A stretch of 30,648 nt of DNA from a virus. The notes beneath the pieces were generated by a model that did no database searches, was not told where the DNA came from, and saw only the letters and a list, made by a program, of their open reading frames with translations. The position numbers and the translations under genes are program-made. Positions 8,535-18,600 of this stretch are shown in pieces (positions within the stretch are counted from its first letter, which is position 1; every line of letters starts with the position of its first letter). The DNA lies in IMG/VR virus record IMGVR_UViG_3300021961_000015, positions 1-30,648 of that record, one strand, 5' to 3'.

Positions 8535-10073
8535 TTATCTCATTGTGTTTACAGCTACTCCAAATACAAAAGAAGTATCAAATACTAAAAATGATATTAC
8601 ATCTATTGCACTTCCAGATGGTGTTGGAATATATGGTGATGTTTGTGGAAATCTTATACTTGGTGATACTGATAGATTACCATAACTACCAGTAGGTTGT
8701 AAAACTCTTAATGCGATAGTTTCTCCTGGTAAAATATTAGTTGCTGTTAAATGAGTTGTACTGCCTGATACAAGGGTTAATGTAAAGAAATTACCCAATG
8801 ATAAATCCATACTTGCAGTACCAGAAGTAATTGTTAATGGTAATACCTGTCCTCTTACACTTCCTGAAAATAATGAGTTACCTATTGTAGTTAATTCAAC
8901 TGCTGCTGATGAAGAAAGTATTAAACTTCCTGTTATTGTTTGATTTCCAATAAATACATTTGAGCCTGTTGTTGCATAACTTCCTGTAAATGATGATAAT
9001 AGATTTAGTCTTTGTGTTTGTGCATTATCAGTAACTTGTATTGATGATGATAGTGCTAATATTGAAGAACTTATCGATTGACTTACAGAATTTATATATG
9101 CATAAGATTGACTAAAACTTGTAGAAACACTTGCACTATAAGATTGTGTAAATGAATTTAAATTTGCAAGACTAACATTAACACTTGCACTAGTAGTTTC
9201 TAAATTATTTAATCTGGTATCTGTCGAACTTGTATAAGAATTAAACGAAGATGTATTTAACTTTTGATTAATCTGATTTTGTAAGAAAGATGCAGTCTGT
9301 GTTAATTCTGGTTGTGTAACAAAATTGGTTTGTAAAGAAGAACTCCAACTTTCTAATTCATCTAAACGAAAATCTACACTTTGTGAAAATGTTGTATTCA
9401 AATAAGATGCAGTTGCTTCTAATCCATCTAATCTATTATCTACTGATTGAGAGAATGTTTGATAAGTTGATGCAGTAAAGTTTTCTAAATTATCTAAACG
9501 GCTGTCAACAGATGTAGAGAATGGTCCTTCTAAATAATCCAAACGTGCATCTACTGATTGAGAATATGTGGTTACATTTCCAATTCCGCTTATAGTAGAT
9601 GAACTAATATTGTTTGTAACTTGCAGAGACCCGGTAATTTCCTCACTTCCCGATACAATCACAGTTCCATTAAGGGTTTGAACATCTGCCGTAGAATCAC
9701 CTAATATGTTGCTTCCTGATGAATATATGATTGAAGCACTTTCTATTAGAGTATAAATTGCACTTGCAGTAAGAGAACCTAATACATTAAGATTACCTTC
9801 TATTAATGCAGAAGATGCTGTTACAGGTCCATCTATATCAACACTACCTGTAATTTCAATTTTATTTTTGATTACTAAATTAGTTGCTTCAATTCTAGAT
9901 GAAGAAATGGATGTAGTTGTTCTCAAGTCTCCATTATTATTTAAGAAAAGACCTAATGAATTACCTAATCCATCTTCGATAACTCCTAATTGAGCAACAG
10001 AGGCAGTATTGCTTCCGAAATGCAATAATCCCTGATAAGATTGTGAAATATATAAGTTATTTAAACTTGCCAT
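8535..10073 (-). CDS. Tail fibre protein with RLDxLE repeats
   Basis: 512 residues, Ser/Thr/Asn-rich. The N-terminal part has short beta elements (ITGSVDIDG, LNVLGSLTASAIYT). Residues about 170-245 carry four spaced copies of SVDxRLDxLE, a heptad-like pattern expected of a trimeric shaft. Residues about 363-375 have ATTGSNVFIGNQ, also present in the 1212-residue fibre. The C-terminal ~70 residues (LPGETIALRVLQPTGSYG to VISFLVFDTSFVFGV) match a common phage fibre tip domain that starts with GxTI and ends with an aromatic-rich strand. It lies between tail terminator and adhesin genes, consistent with a side or tip fibre. Confidence 0.75.
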   Translation of the reverse strand: MASLNNLYISQSYQGLLHFGSNTASVAQLGVIEDGLGNSLGLFLNNNGDLRTTTSISSSRIEATNLVIKNKIEITGSVDIDGPVTASSALIEGNLNVLGSLTASAIYTLIESASIIYSSGSNILGDSTADVQTLNGTVIVSGSEEITGSLQVTNNISSSTISGIGNVTTYSQSVDARLDYLEGPFSTSVDSRLDNLENFTASTYQTFSQSVDNRLDGLEATASYLNTTFSQSVDFRLDELESWSSSLQTNFVTQPELTQTASFLQNQINQKLNTSSFNSYTSSTDTRLNNLETTSASVNVSLANLNSFTQSYSASVSTSFSQSYAYINSVSQSISSSILALSSSIQVTDNAQTQRLNLLSSFTGSYATTGSNVFIGNQTITGSLILSSSAAVELTTIGNSLFSGSVRGQVLPLTITSGTASMDLSLGNFFTLTLVSGSTTHLTATNILPGETIALRVLQPTGSYGNLSVSPSIRFPQTSPYIPTPSGSAIDVISFLVFDTSFVFGVAVNTMR

Positions 10074-10092
10074 CTATTTTTATTTTACATTT

Positions 10093-10956
10093 TTATACAA
10101 ATTGCCATTGTCTGATTTCTCCCCAATAACCTTGCCATTGTGCTGGCGAAGTTCCCCACACTTGCGGATTTGTCCATAGGGTACAATATTCACAAGTTCC
10201 GAAATCAGGGTGTGGTATATACATTATAGGCAAATTCACAAAATCATAATCATCTTCACCTTCAAATGTATCTACTATGGTATAACAATTCAAATCATAA
10301 TAGGTAGTAAGGTCAACATTGTATTTTGGAAAGTATCTACTTGCAAATACTTGTCCTATGCTACCACTCTCTGTAAGAACTGCTTTATACCTTTCACCAT
10401 CCGCACAATCCTCAATAATATATCCACTTCCCGAAGGGTTAATTAAAAAAAAAAGGCAACGATTTTTATCATTGTGAGTTGTCAGTTCAAAGGTTGCTGA
10501 CCACCCTGCCAATCCGTTATTAAACCTATCGGAAAAAGGTGTACATGTTATATCACCATTGATTTCAAAACCTGCCACTCCTCTTTGGGTATATGCGGTC
10601 AGGTCATTTAAAACTGCAAGTGTATTTGCATGTATATCTACCATATCATCAACCCCGTAGAATGGAATTGTTTGTTCGTTTCTACTGCCTGATGATTCGT
10701 TATTAAGGACTTTTTGTTTATCTGCTACAATCAACTGAATTGTAAAATTAGTAGTAGATGTTCCAAAGGATGTATCGGTTATTAAGATATTTCCTAATGG
10801 ATATTCAGGATAAGATTTATCATCTATTGTATCAATGTCACCATACGTTACCGATTGGATAGTAGGGTGATTTCTCATTATTGTTTTAAAATAATTAAGA
10901 ACATTGTAATAGAGTGAGTAGTTTACACCTGTGTTATGTACGATTTGTTGAGCCAT
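10093..10956 (-). CDS. Tail terminator-like protein with cysteine-rich C-terminal extension
   Basis: 287 residues. Residues 1 to about 171 look like the tail completion/terminator family of Bacteroidota phages: NYFKTIMRNHPTIQSVTYGD, YPLGNILITD, FTIQLIVADKQ, then NGLAGWSATFELTTHNDKNRC near the usual end. Residues about 172-287 are an extra domain (YIIEDC, CYTIVDTFEGEDDYDF, FGTCEYC) that also appears in the adhesin. Codons 168-171 are CTT TTT TTT TTA, a ten-T run at the exact border. A -1 slip there gives Asn-stop (172-residue product), and loss or gain of one T also stops at once. Long and short forms are therefore possible. It starts 5 bp after the connector gene. Confidence 0.65.
   Translation of the reverse strand: MAQQIVHNTGVNYSLYYNVLNYFKTIMRNHPTIQSVTYGDIDTIDDKSYPEYPLGNILITDTSFGTSTTNFTIQLIVADKQKVLNNESSGSRNEQTIPFYGVDDMVDIHANTLAVLNDLTAYTQRGVAGFEINGDITCTPFSDRFNNGLAGWSATFELTTHNDKNRCLFFLINPSGSGYIIEDCADGERYKAVLTESGSIGQVFASRYFPKYNVDLTTYYDLNCYTIVDTFEGEDDYDFVNLPIMYIPHPDFGTCEYCTLWTNPQVWGTSPAQWQGYWGEIRQWQFV
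10444..10455 (-). promoter_or_regulatory. Slippery sequence CTTTTTTTTTTA in tail terminator gene
   Basis: Minus-strand codons 168-171 read CTT TTT TTT TTA, followed by ATT AAC. A -1 slip reads AAT TAA (Asn-stop). One extra T gives the same stop, and one missing T gives TAA directly. All slips thus yield a product of about 170-172 residues without the cysteine-rich extension. Confidence 0.5.
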
Positions 10957-10961
10957 AATTA

Positions 10962-11480
10962 TTATAATTGTATTCCGTGGAAGTAATTATTGCTTTGGTC
11001 AGGATATATCTGTGTTTGATTTCCAACAGACTCCAAGTATTGTGGAATGTTATTAGAATATGCGATTAAATAGTTTTGTAATCTTAATGCGTAATAGTCA
11101 GCATTTGCTTGAGCCATACTTTTAAGATAATCTATTTCAGTTTTACTTGGTGCAACACCCTGTTCACTTTGTTGTTTCACAGCACCATTAGATTTAAATT
11201 GAATAGAACTAAATGGAATATACTCCACGCATGCATACCATAATAGTGTATACTTTATGTGGTCATCCATTAAGTCCTGATAATAAGAACTCAATGAACC
11301 AAAAGTTCCTGCTACAATCTGTGCTTGCAGATATTCAAATAAGACAGTACCTAAAAGATTTTTAAGATACTTGTCCTGCGCAGTTCTACAAAATGGTAGA
11401 AGTGCATCTGCATCAATTGCACCCTGTAGTGGTGAATTTTTAATTATATCGTTTCTGCTAATAAAAAGTGCGTATGACAT
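10962..11480 (-). CDS. Head-tail connector (adaptor) protein
   Basis: 172 residues. It begins MSYALFISRNDIIKNSPLQG and continues with DADALLPFCRTAQDKYLKNLLG, LMDDHIKYTLLWYACVEYIPF and a long C-terminal helix with YYALRLQNYLIAYSNN. This helix-rich pattern is typical of the head completion/adaptor proteins that bind under the portal in Bacteroidota phages. I believe it is in the DUF6712 type, from memory only. It begins 1 bp after the portal stop and lies 5 bp before the tail terminator gene, giving the expected portal-connector-terminator order. Confidence 0.65.
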   Translation of the reverse strand: MSYALFISRNDIIKNSPLQGAIDADALLPFCRTAQDKYLKNLLGTVLFEYLQAQIVAGTFGSLSSYYQDLMDDHIKYTLLWYACVEYIPFSSIQFKSNGAVKQQSEQGVAPSKTEIDYLKSMAQANADYYALRLQNYLIAYSNNIPQYLESVGNQTQIYPDQSNNYFHGIQL

Positions 11481-11481
11481 A

Positions 11482-12774
11482 TTATTTATAAATTTCGTAT
11501 TCTTTATTAAAATGTGCAGGCATTACAAACTCTCTCATCTCTAAATCTTGTTTAGGGATTACTGAATCTGGATTTGTTTCTGCATCTGTTTGACCTTCTT
11601 CAGGTGTTTGCATTGAATCATTAACTTCATCTTCAACTTCTGCAACAGTTTTACCAGTTTCTTCCGCTGTTGTAGAAAGAATTACTAACGGAGTTAATTG
11701 TTCAAAGTATAATTCTCTACTATCGTATCCACCAATTTGGAATGCATAATCTAATGCGTTCACAATAAGATTTTGGAATGGCATGATAGTCATTGTTTGT
11801 AGAATAGAGAATGCTGTTTTCATTTCCTCACTTTGTGAAGAGAAACCATTATTTGCAGTACGAATACCGAATAATAATGGTGATGTTACTCTATGCGATA
11901 CAAGTATTCTATCTTGTGCATATTCTGCAACATACTGAAACTTCTCATGCATATTATCGATAGAGATTGTATCAATTGTAGGTTTCGTTGCTACATCATC
12001 ATTGAAAGATAACATAAAACGTCCTGCGTTATTTGTACCTGTGAACTTTGCTTGTAATAAATCTTCTATTGTTTGTCTTTCTTCAGGAGCAGGTACACCA
12101 TTGTTAAAGTTTACCATTACAAGAGGTAAGAAACCATTTGTAATATTGTGTAAGTGTAAGTTAGATAATTCTGCTTCACTTACTGCAAATTGTAATGAAG
12201 ATACATAATCAGGTAATGCGTAATAATATAAACCTGGGCAATAATGTTTGATGTAAAGTATTTCCATCTTCTCATTAGATGTGCCGAAAGCAGGTATCTT
12301 CTTTTTATCTCTTACTTTCTTTTGGTCATTCCAATCTACACAATAGTAATAGTTTTCAATACGAGGATTAGAATAAAGTTTTTCTGCACGAAGTGTTTGT
12401 ACTGGCACCTGATACATCTTAACGATTTTTGTATGGTCATCGTTCCAATATACTTGTAGTGCAGCATTACCAAATAGTTTCAAATCAAATGCAATTCTTT
12501 TTACTTCTGTTTGTGGTAATACCTTTTCTAATACTTGCTGAAATGCTTCATCCTTACTAAAAAGTCCTTTACCAAATATTAAGTCGGAGATACCTTCTAT
12601 ACATGCAGCATTAGTTGTTGAGTTATTGTATGCAATTGTTACAGCATCAAAGAAATCATCGTGTCCATAAACACCGAATGGAATCCAACCATAACGTGTT
12701 TTAGTATCTTCCGTAATGATTGGAAGAGTATTATTATTTACATTGATAACTGAAAATTTTTGATTTAGTTTCAT
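11482..12774 (-). CDS. Portal protein
   Basis: 430 residues. The portal forms the dodecameric ring at the packaging vertex. Visible features are an N-terminal YGWIPFGVYGHDDF and ACIEGISDLIFGKGL, and a clip-like central region with VPVQTLRAEK and IKHYCPGLYYYALPDYVSSLQ. After this come EERQTIEDLLQAKFTG, and RILVSHRVTSPLLFGIRTANNGFSSQSEEM near residues 285-315, which resembles a conserved portal segment. The end is acidic and flexible. Size is at the low end for portals. It lies downstream of capsid and tail tube and 1 bp before the connector gene. It is therefore far from the terminase genes, which is unusual for tailed phages. Confidence 0.82.
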   Translation of the reverse strand: MKLNQKFSVINVNNNTLPIITEDTKTRYGWIPFGVYGHDDFFDAVTIAYNNSTTNAACIEGISDLIFGKGLFSKDEAFQQVLEKVLPQTEVKRIAFDLKLFGNAALQVYWNDDHTKIVKMYQVPVQTLRAEKLYSNPRIENYYYCVDWNDQKKVRDKKKIPAFGTSNEKMEILYIKHYCPGLYYYALPDYVSSLQFAVSEAELSNLHLHNITNGFLPLVMVNFNNGVPAPEERQTIEDLLQAKFTGTNNAGRFMLSFNDDVATKPTIDTISIDNMHEKFQYVAEYAQDRILVSHRVTSPLLFGIRTANNGFSSQSEEMKTAFSILQTMTIMPFQNLIVNALDYAFQIGGYDSRELYFEQLTPLVILSTTAEETGKTVAEVEDEVNDSMQTPEEGQTDAETNPDSVIPKQDLEMREFVMPAHFNKEYEIYK

Positions 12775-12775
12775 A

Positions 12776-13135
12776 TTACTTCATTATTATGTAGCTATTT
12801 TCGCTCAGATGAGAGATATATTGCCTGTTCTGATTTTCGTATACTGATTTATCTGTTGATTGAGATGCAAATACTTGCACACTACCATTCCAAATTGGAG
12901 TAAGTGAGCCAGAGTTTAATAGTTCTGCTCTATACTCTTGTCCAACAATTGCACCACTTATTGCAAGAGAAAATGAAACATAACTTTCGTATGGTTCATA
13001 ACTCATAGATGTAATCGTTCCTCTAAATGTTTCCAACGTTGTCATATCTGTTAAGGACATAGTATATTGATTACTTGCCGTAGGTTGCGTTCTGAACGTA
13101 TAATCGTTGGATTGAGATATAAAATAAGATAGCAT
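12776..13135 (-). CDS. Small structural protein before portal, unknown
   Basis: 119 residues. No firm family. It starts MLSYFISQSNDYTFRTQPTA and contains TFRGTITSM, VGQEYRAELLNSGSL and IWNGSVQVFASQSTD, ending HLSENSYIIMK. The pattern of alternating strands with YRAELL...IWNGSVQVF looks like a small beta-sandwich found in other marine and freshwater phage structural blocks. Its stop is 1 bp from the portal start, and it is the first gene after the terminator that closes the capsid-tail tube unit. A decoration or head-completion role is possible but not shown. Confidence 0.55.
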   Translation of the reverse strand: MLSYFISQSNDYTFRTQPTASNQYTMSLTDMTTLETFRGTITSMSYEPYESYVSFSLAISGAIVGQEYRAELLNSGSLTPIWNGSVQVFASQSTDKSVYENQNRQYISHLSENSYIIMK

Positions 13136-13195
13136 TATCTGGGTTTTATATTATAATAACACAGATTTATCTCTCCATACTTAAATAGCATAAAA

Positions 13196-13223
13196 AAACC
13201 CCACTCAATTAAGAATGGGGTTT
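13196..13223 (-). terminator. Intrinsic terminator after the capsid-tail tube genes
   Basis: On the minus strand an 8-bp stem AAACCCCA / TGGGGTTT closes a 12-nt loop and runs into a seven-T tract (plus-strand A7 at 13192-13198). It lies 24 bp downstream of the tail tube stop and 60 bp upstream of the next gene in the same direction. It therefore likely reduces transcription into the portal and tail genes relative to capsid and tail tube. Confidence 0.8.
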
Positions 13224-13246
13224 AATATATTTTAGCCTATACTGAA

Positions 13247-13783
13247 TTAGCTATATACGATAGTTGGTTGAGATGACAAACCTGCGAATGGAGAAGTAGT
13301 TGTACTTCCGCTTAAGAAAGCTGCTGGTAATTGTTCCTGTCCCTGAAAAGTTACAGAATATCCATACAAATCTCCTAATGCTCCACCTGTTTGAATTGTT
13401 CCCGCAGTTACATCTGCACCCTCTCTTTCACCAACCAATAATGCATCACCGTTCATTGTCCATACAACGATTTGAGGTCTACCATAAGCCATAAGCTTTA
13501 ATTGAGTAGTCATTTCGTTTGTAAGCTTTTTAAGATTTAATACTAATTCTTGTGAGAAGAATGTAGTACCATTATCTCTTGAAGAGTTCACGGTTTCAGT
13601 ATATGTGCTATTTCCCTTCAATTCATAGTAGTAAACTGTACTACCTGAAGGTAAAGCGGTAACTTGACCACTTCCGTTCTTTGTAAAAGAGCCAGTTGTG
13701 TAGTTGATAAAGTAAACACCGGCTAAACCACCGATACTTTCTTTACAAACTTCCTGACGTCCTTGTGTTAAATTACATGCCAT
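13247..13783 (-). CDS. Major tail tube protein
   Basis: 178 residues. The start (CNLTQGRQEVCKESIGG, VYFINY) and the core are as in the tail tube-like family of Bacteroidota phages. The core runs NGTTFFSQELVLNLKKL, QLKLMAYGRPQIVVW, GREGADVTAGTIQTGG and YGYSVTFQGQEQLPAAFL. The protein would polymerise into the tube that surrounds the tape measure. The usual ending 'VTF.G.E..PA' is present. It follows the capsid gene by 30 bp and is followed by a strong terminator, so capsid and tube, the two proteins needed in highest copy number, form the last part of one transcription unit. Confidence 0.75.
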   Translation of the reverse strand: MACNLTQGRQEVCKESIGGLAGVYFINYTTGSFTKNGSGQVTALPSGSTVYYYELKGNSTYTETVNSSRDNGTTFFSQELVLNLKKLTNEMTTQLKLMAYGRPQIVVWTMNGDALLVGEREGADVTAGTIQTGGALGDLYGYSVTFQGQEQLPAAFLSGSTTTSPFAGLSSQPTIVYS

Positions 13784-13813
13784 ATACTTTGTTTTTGTTA
13801 GTTAGTTAATTGA

Positions 13814-14779
13814 TTAGTATGCACCGTAGTACACGATATCTTGTCCAATACCGAACTCAACACCTGCTGTGTATCTCATTATGATACGATAGTTTTGAGA
13901 ACCATCGATGTTCGCCATATCAAGTACTTTAACCTCGTTGTAATCAGACATTAAACCTGTTCCGAAGAATAAGTTAGATTTTTGTGCTGCAACGATTTTG
14001 TCAGAACTCATACCTGGACACCATACGATTTCGATACCATTGAAGTTGAATGGTTTTTCACCAACGTTCATTTGGTTGTTCCATCCGTTTGCTCCAATTG
14101 CACCACCTGCTAATGCTTGCTGATATGCTTTTGCTACGTTTGTAGAAACATATAACAATACATCTGGCTTACCATAAACGGTATCAGGGATTGTGTTTAC
14201 AACAGAATTTAATTTGTCTAATACGTTTGCAGAAGTTACAGAGCCAGAGATTACGATTGAACCACTCTTAGCCGCTAATACTGCTGTTGAACCACCTGCT
14301 GCGATAGATGCAGAGAAATCAGCTTGGAATCCAAGGAACTGACCATTAACGTTAGTACCTTGCCAAATTGATTGTTCAGTTGCTTCTGCTACTTTACCAC
14401 CAACGTAAGATACCAAGAAATCGTTGAAGTTCTTTGGAATTTCATCGAATGCAGAGAAACCTAATTGTAAAGCTTCCCATGAATCTACGAACTCTTGCTT
14501 ACATAATTGTAAGTTAACTTGTAATTCTTTTGGTTGTAAAATTCTTTCTGAAATCGCTACTGAACCACTAGTAGTGAAATCACAAGATGCGTCTTGTACA
14601 ATACCAGAAACGTCCAACTTCTGTAATACAGATTTGAATTTAACGTTTGGCATAATTGTTACAAGCTTCTTGTCCAAAGTGTTTGCACTTAATAAAGCAG
14701 CTGCTATATAGCCTGATGCTGCCTCACCAGCGTATGTTGTGGTGATTGTAGGAAGTGCGAAATTTTGTCTTGTTTTCAT
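13814..14779 (-). CDS. Major capsid protein, HK97 fold
   Basis: 321 residues. The sequence shows a helical start (GYIAAALLSANTLDKKLVTIMPNV), LQPKELQVNLQLCKQEFVDSWEA and a helix with FNDFLVSYVGGKVAEATEQSIWQG. Next come PDVLLYVSTNVAKAYQQAL in the A-domain region, FNFNGIEIVWCPGM, and an ending with RIIMRYTAGVEFGIGQDIVYYGAY. This is how short HK97-type capsid proteins of Bacteroidota phages look. It is preceded by an acidic scaffold-like gene and followed by the tail tube gene. The leader AAAAAGGAAAAAATG has one of the few Shine-Dalgarno-like stretches in the window, in keeping with strong expression. Confidence 0.85.
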   Translation of the reverse strand: MKTRQNFALPTITTTYAGEAASGYIAAALLSANTLDKKLVTIMPNVKFKSVLQKLDVSGIVQDASCDFTTSGSVAISERILQPKELQVNLQLCKQEFVDSWEALQLGFSAFDEIPKNFNDFLVSYVGGKVAEATEQSIWQGTNVNGQFLGFQADFSASIAAGGSTAVLAAKSGSIVISGSVTSANVLDKLNSVVNTIPDTVYGKPDVLLYVSTNVAKAYQQALAGGAIGANGWNNQMNVGEKPFNFNGIEIVWCPGMSSDKIVAAQKSNLFFGTGLMSDYNEVKVLDMANIDGSQNYRIIMRYTAGVEFGIGQDIVYYGAY

Positions 14780-14813
14780 TTTTTCCTTTTTAATAATTTT
14801 TTATGAAATATGT

Positions 14814-15545
14814 TTACTTATAAAGTTTAGATAAGAAATTAGATTGCGGAGTTGCAACTTTCTTACCGAAATTTTTTCTATTTGTTTCTGCGGAGAACTT
14901 CATTGCTTCATCAACAGGAGCACCATCTAATTTTGGTAATTCCATTTCTTCTTCAACTTCTTCTGCTACTTTCTCATCAGGAGCTGGCATCATTGCTTCC
15001 ATCTTTGCCATCTTCTTTTCCATCTCTTCGATTCTGTAAGCCATGTCTTCCATTTTCTTACCTAATTCGATTTCGATTTCTGGCTTCTCATCTTCAGGCT
15101 TCAATTCTGCATCAGCATCTTCTGGAAGTGTTTCTACTTCTTCTGTTTCTTCTGCACCTTTGAATGTTCCTTTGATTTCAGAGCCTGCTGGGTCTGCAAC
15201 TTCATCATCTTTTGTGTAAGTTCCTGCTTCAGGAATATCTTTTACTTTTTCAGTTGATGCATCTGCATCTGCCATTTCTACATTCATTCTCTCAACGATA
15301 ACACCATCTTCTGTTCTTACTTTGATAAGATTCTCATTACCTGATTCATCTTTCAATGCTAACTCGTGTGTTCCGTTTGGAGCTGGAGATTTTGTACCAT
15401 CTTCTGATACAACATCTAATTTTTCACCTACGTCAAATGTTGGTGATTCTACGATAGTTCCGTCTGCTAATTTCGCATATGTTAATTCCACTTCTTCTGC
15501 TGAAAGGAACTCTACTATCTTGTTTAATACTTTCTTTGCGTTCAT
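14814..15545 (-). CDS. Scaffolding-like acidic protein upstream of capsid gene
   Basis: 243 residues and very acidic (many Glu and Asp). Residues 20-95 form repeated short strands (LADGTIVESPTFDVGEKLDV, DGTKSPAPNGTHEL, RTEDGVIVERMNV) as in a family often found just before capsid genes in Bacteroidota phages. Residues about 160-190 are a coiled coil (KKMEDMAYRIEEMEKKMAKM). The end is basic (ETNRKNFGKKV to FLSKLYK), as expected for the capsid-binding tail of a scaffolding protein. It lies 34 bp before the capsid gene. Role as internal scaffold is inferred from composition and position. Confidence 0.65.
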   Translation of the reverse strand: MNAKKVLNKIVEFLSAEEVELTYAKLADGTIVESPTFDVGEKLDVVSEDGTKSPAPNGTHELALKDESGNENLIKVRTEDGVIVERMNVEMADADASTEKVKDIPEAGTYTKDDEVADPAGSEIKGTFKGAEETEEVETLPEDADAELKPEDEKPEIEIELGKKMEDMAYRIEEMEKKMAKMEAMMPAPDEKVAEEVEEEMELPKLDGAPVDEAMKFSAETNRKNFGKKVATPQSNFLSKLYK

Positions 15546-15607
15546 AGTTTGTGTTTTTAAATGCAGTTAATATAATAACATGCGTTTTGATGTTTGTAAT
15601 TATTTTT

Positions 15608-18600
15608 TTATCTTATTTGCGTTACTGTCAGAATTACTGATGGGATTGCAGGTATGTTTCCACTTGCAGGTTCATATAATATAGTCGCATTTCCGTTTGT
15701 TGTTTGGTATGCTAACTGATAGTAATCATTTGCTACTGCTTCATCTAAAATGTTTACAGTCATAATCTGTGCTGTGTTATTTGCTAATACTACTTTACTT
15801 GCAGAGTCAGAAATATTATTTCCGTTTTTCTTAAACCAAATATGGACAGTATCTGCTCCTGCTGATGTTTCTATTTGTGCAGAGAACTGAACGTTGTAAG
15901 TTCCGGCTTGTGATAGAGTTACCTGTGAATTGTTTACAACAGATACTCCTGCTACACTACCTGAATTGTTGAATGTGATACTTCCACTTACTCCTGCACT
16001 TCCACTTTGAGTTGTAGTTGACCAAAACTCTGCTGCGTCAAATGATGCAGATGTAATAGCTGCAAGTGATGCTTTTCTTAATTCACCTGTTGTTGTGTCA
16101 TAAGTTACAACATCAGCAGTTACTCCATTTTGTAGGTTACTTATAAATGTGCTACCTGAAAGTATTGTACTACCACTTACGTTAAGAGTTCCTTCAAAGA
16201 ATGAATTAGAACCGCTATCAATTAAGAAACCGGTCTTTCTTACTATACCTGTACTTCCTGATGTACCCGTACCTACTGCGAATACTGTTTGAGCTGATAA
16301 TGCTCTATTACCATCTTCCGCATTCCATCTTCCGAAGAAAGCAGAACCTCCATTTTGTCCACCTGCATTTGCAGCGTTTGATGCATCATATAAAGATGTT
16401 CCGTATATATTTAATCCCTGTCCAATAATTGCTGATGCTAATAAGTGTCTATTTCCATCACCAATTACAGATGCGGATATACGGCTACCACCTATCACAT
16501 TTCCATAAAGTCCTCTACCTCTATCGTTTGTCGTACCTGTTCCTGCTGCACTGCCAGAGAAGTAAATATTATTTGCTATAAATCCTAATAGTGTATTTCC
16601 ATTTATGTTGAATGTTCTACCTACCGTTCCATTTGTCATAGAGTCATAATCATTAGTTATGGTAAATCCACCTAATGAATTCGCGGTCATAGCTACCGAT
16701 GCGGATGCTCTATTTGTTACAGTAACCGCTCCATTAATACTGTTTTGTTGAATAGCGTTAGTAGAACCAACGGTAGGTCCATTTACAACTTGGTCATTTA
16801 TCGTAAGCGAACCATTCATGGTATTATTTGACACTGTATATCCTCTACTACCAGATTGGACATTCATTGTTAGAGTTCCTCCTATAACATTCTGTTGAAT
16901 TGCATGGGTAGAAGATGAAACCGGTCCAAAATATTGTATTGTACCTTGTGTTAATACATTTGATGTTATAGAAACTGCGTTGCTTCCACTTACTCCCGCT
17001 AATACGTTTGCAACTGATGCAGATGGTGCATTAAGACCTATTGTTGGGATTAATCCAATGTTATTACTAAAAGTAACAGCACCTGTATTACCTGTTGTAT
17101 TAAAGTTCATTGTACCATTTTCTAAAATATTATTTGAATATATGTGTGCACCTGGGTTAGATGCTTGGTTTATATTCCATGTAATATTTGATGGTATAAT
17201 ATTATTATTCATTGTAGGTCTATTACCACTTACACTTGCAGCTGATGCAGTTATTTGTGGTACAGAGCCTGAATTCATATAAATGTTTCCAAAACCTCCA
17301 ACAAATCTTGTAAAGTTTGTTGTTGGTGCTGTTGGATTAACAAATATATTATTACTACCGCTTACTTGCGTAGTACTCGTTAAGTTATTATTTTTGAATA
17401 CTAAATTAGCTTGGTTTTGTGCACTTGCTGATAAGTGTAATAGATTTGCTGCGCCTGAATTAAATGTTAATGCACTTAATACTAAACTACCTGAAATACT
17501 TTCCACAGATGGATTTGCGAATGTTTGTCCGCCACCACCTCCTCCGCCGGAGCCAGTATCTACTGTGATATTAAATGTTGTGTTATCACCTTTTGTAAAT
17601 GTAATTGTGTTAAGTGATACAGATGCAGTTATTAGTGATGATGCAGTTACAGAAGAACTAACAAATCCTAATGCGGTTATTTGTGCACTACCTGATATTG
17701 TTCCTGCTGGTATACTACCACCACCAAATGATGATGTAGCAACTTGTGCATTTTTACCTGCTGAATTACCTACCCATGCATATCCTTCTTGTAGTGATGC
17801 TGTAAAGCCACTTTCTAATCTAACATTGTTTGTTGCTATAATAGGTGCTTGGAATGTATTGATATATGTTCCACCCTGATTATCTATTAACCATAATTGT
17901 TGATTAGTCGAACCTGTCACAACAAAGTCATAAGTTTGTCCGTTATCAGAAACACCCACTCTGAATATTTCATTGCCACCATCTCTTGTAAACATCAAAT
18001 AATTGTTGTTTGTAAGAGCGCTAGACCCACTAATTATTACTCTACCGGCTACATTTTGATTACCTATAAAACTATTTGAGCCTGTTGTTGCGAATGAGCC
18101 TGTATTTATTGTACCGCTACCACTAACGTCAGGAATGTTTACTGCGAATGTAGTTGTATCTCCTTTTGTAAAAGTTAAGTTACGAGTTCCGTTATCGAAT
18201 GAAGCAGTAATTAAGAAACTACCACTTTCTGTTTCAGTTACATAAGATGCAGTTGCTGCATTTAACGCATTGATACTAACTTGTTGAGATGCAGATGATG
18301 CATTCAATTGGGTTATAGATGTATTAACACTTGCTGAATTACTTTCTAATGATGATACTCTTTGATTCGTAGATGCAGTATATGCATTGAATGAAGATGT
18401 AGTTACAAAGTTTCCTGCACTACCTGAAACATCAGGGATATTTACAGCAAACGTAGAAGCATCTCCTTTTGTAAATGTAAGATTTCTAGTACCATTATCA
18501 AATGATGCTGTAATTAGGAAACTGCCACTTTCTGTTTCTGTAACCCAACTACCACTTTGAGAACCTAAAATATTCCACTTATCATTATTAGATGCAGTAT

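Noticed and set aside
16980-17879. Long plus-strand frames inside the large fibre gene
   Set aside because: Antisense of Ser/Thr/Asn repeats; proline-run (from glycine codons) and hydrophobic bias show shadow coding.
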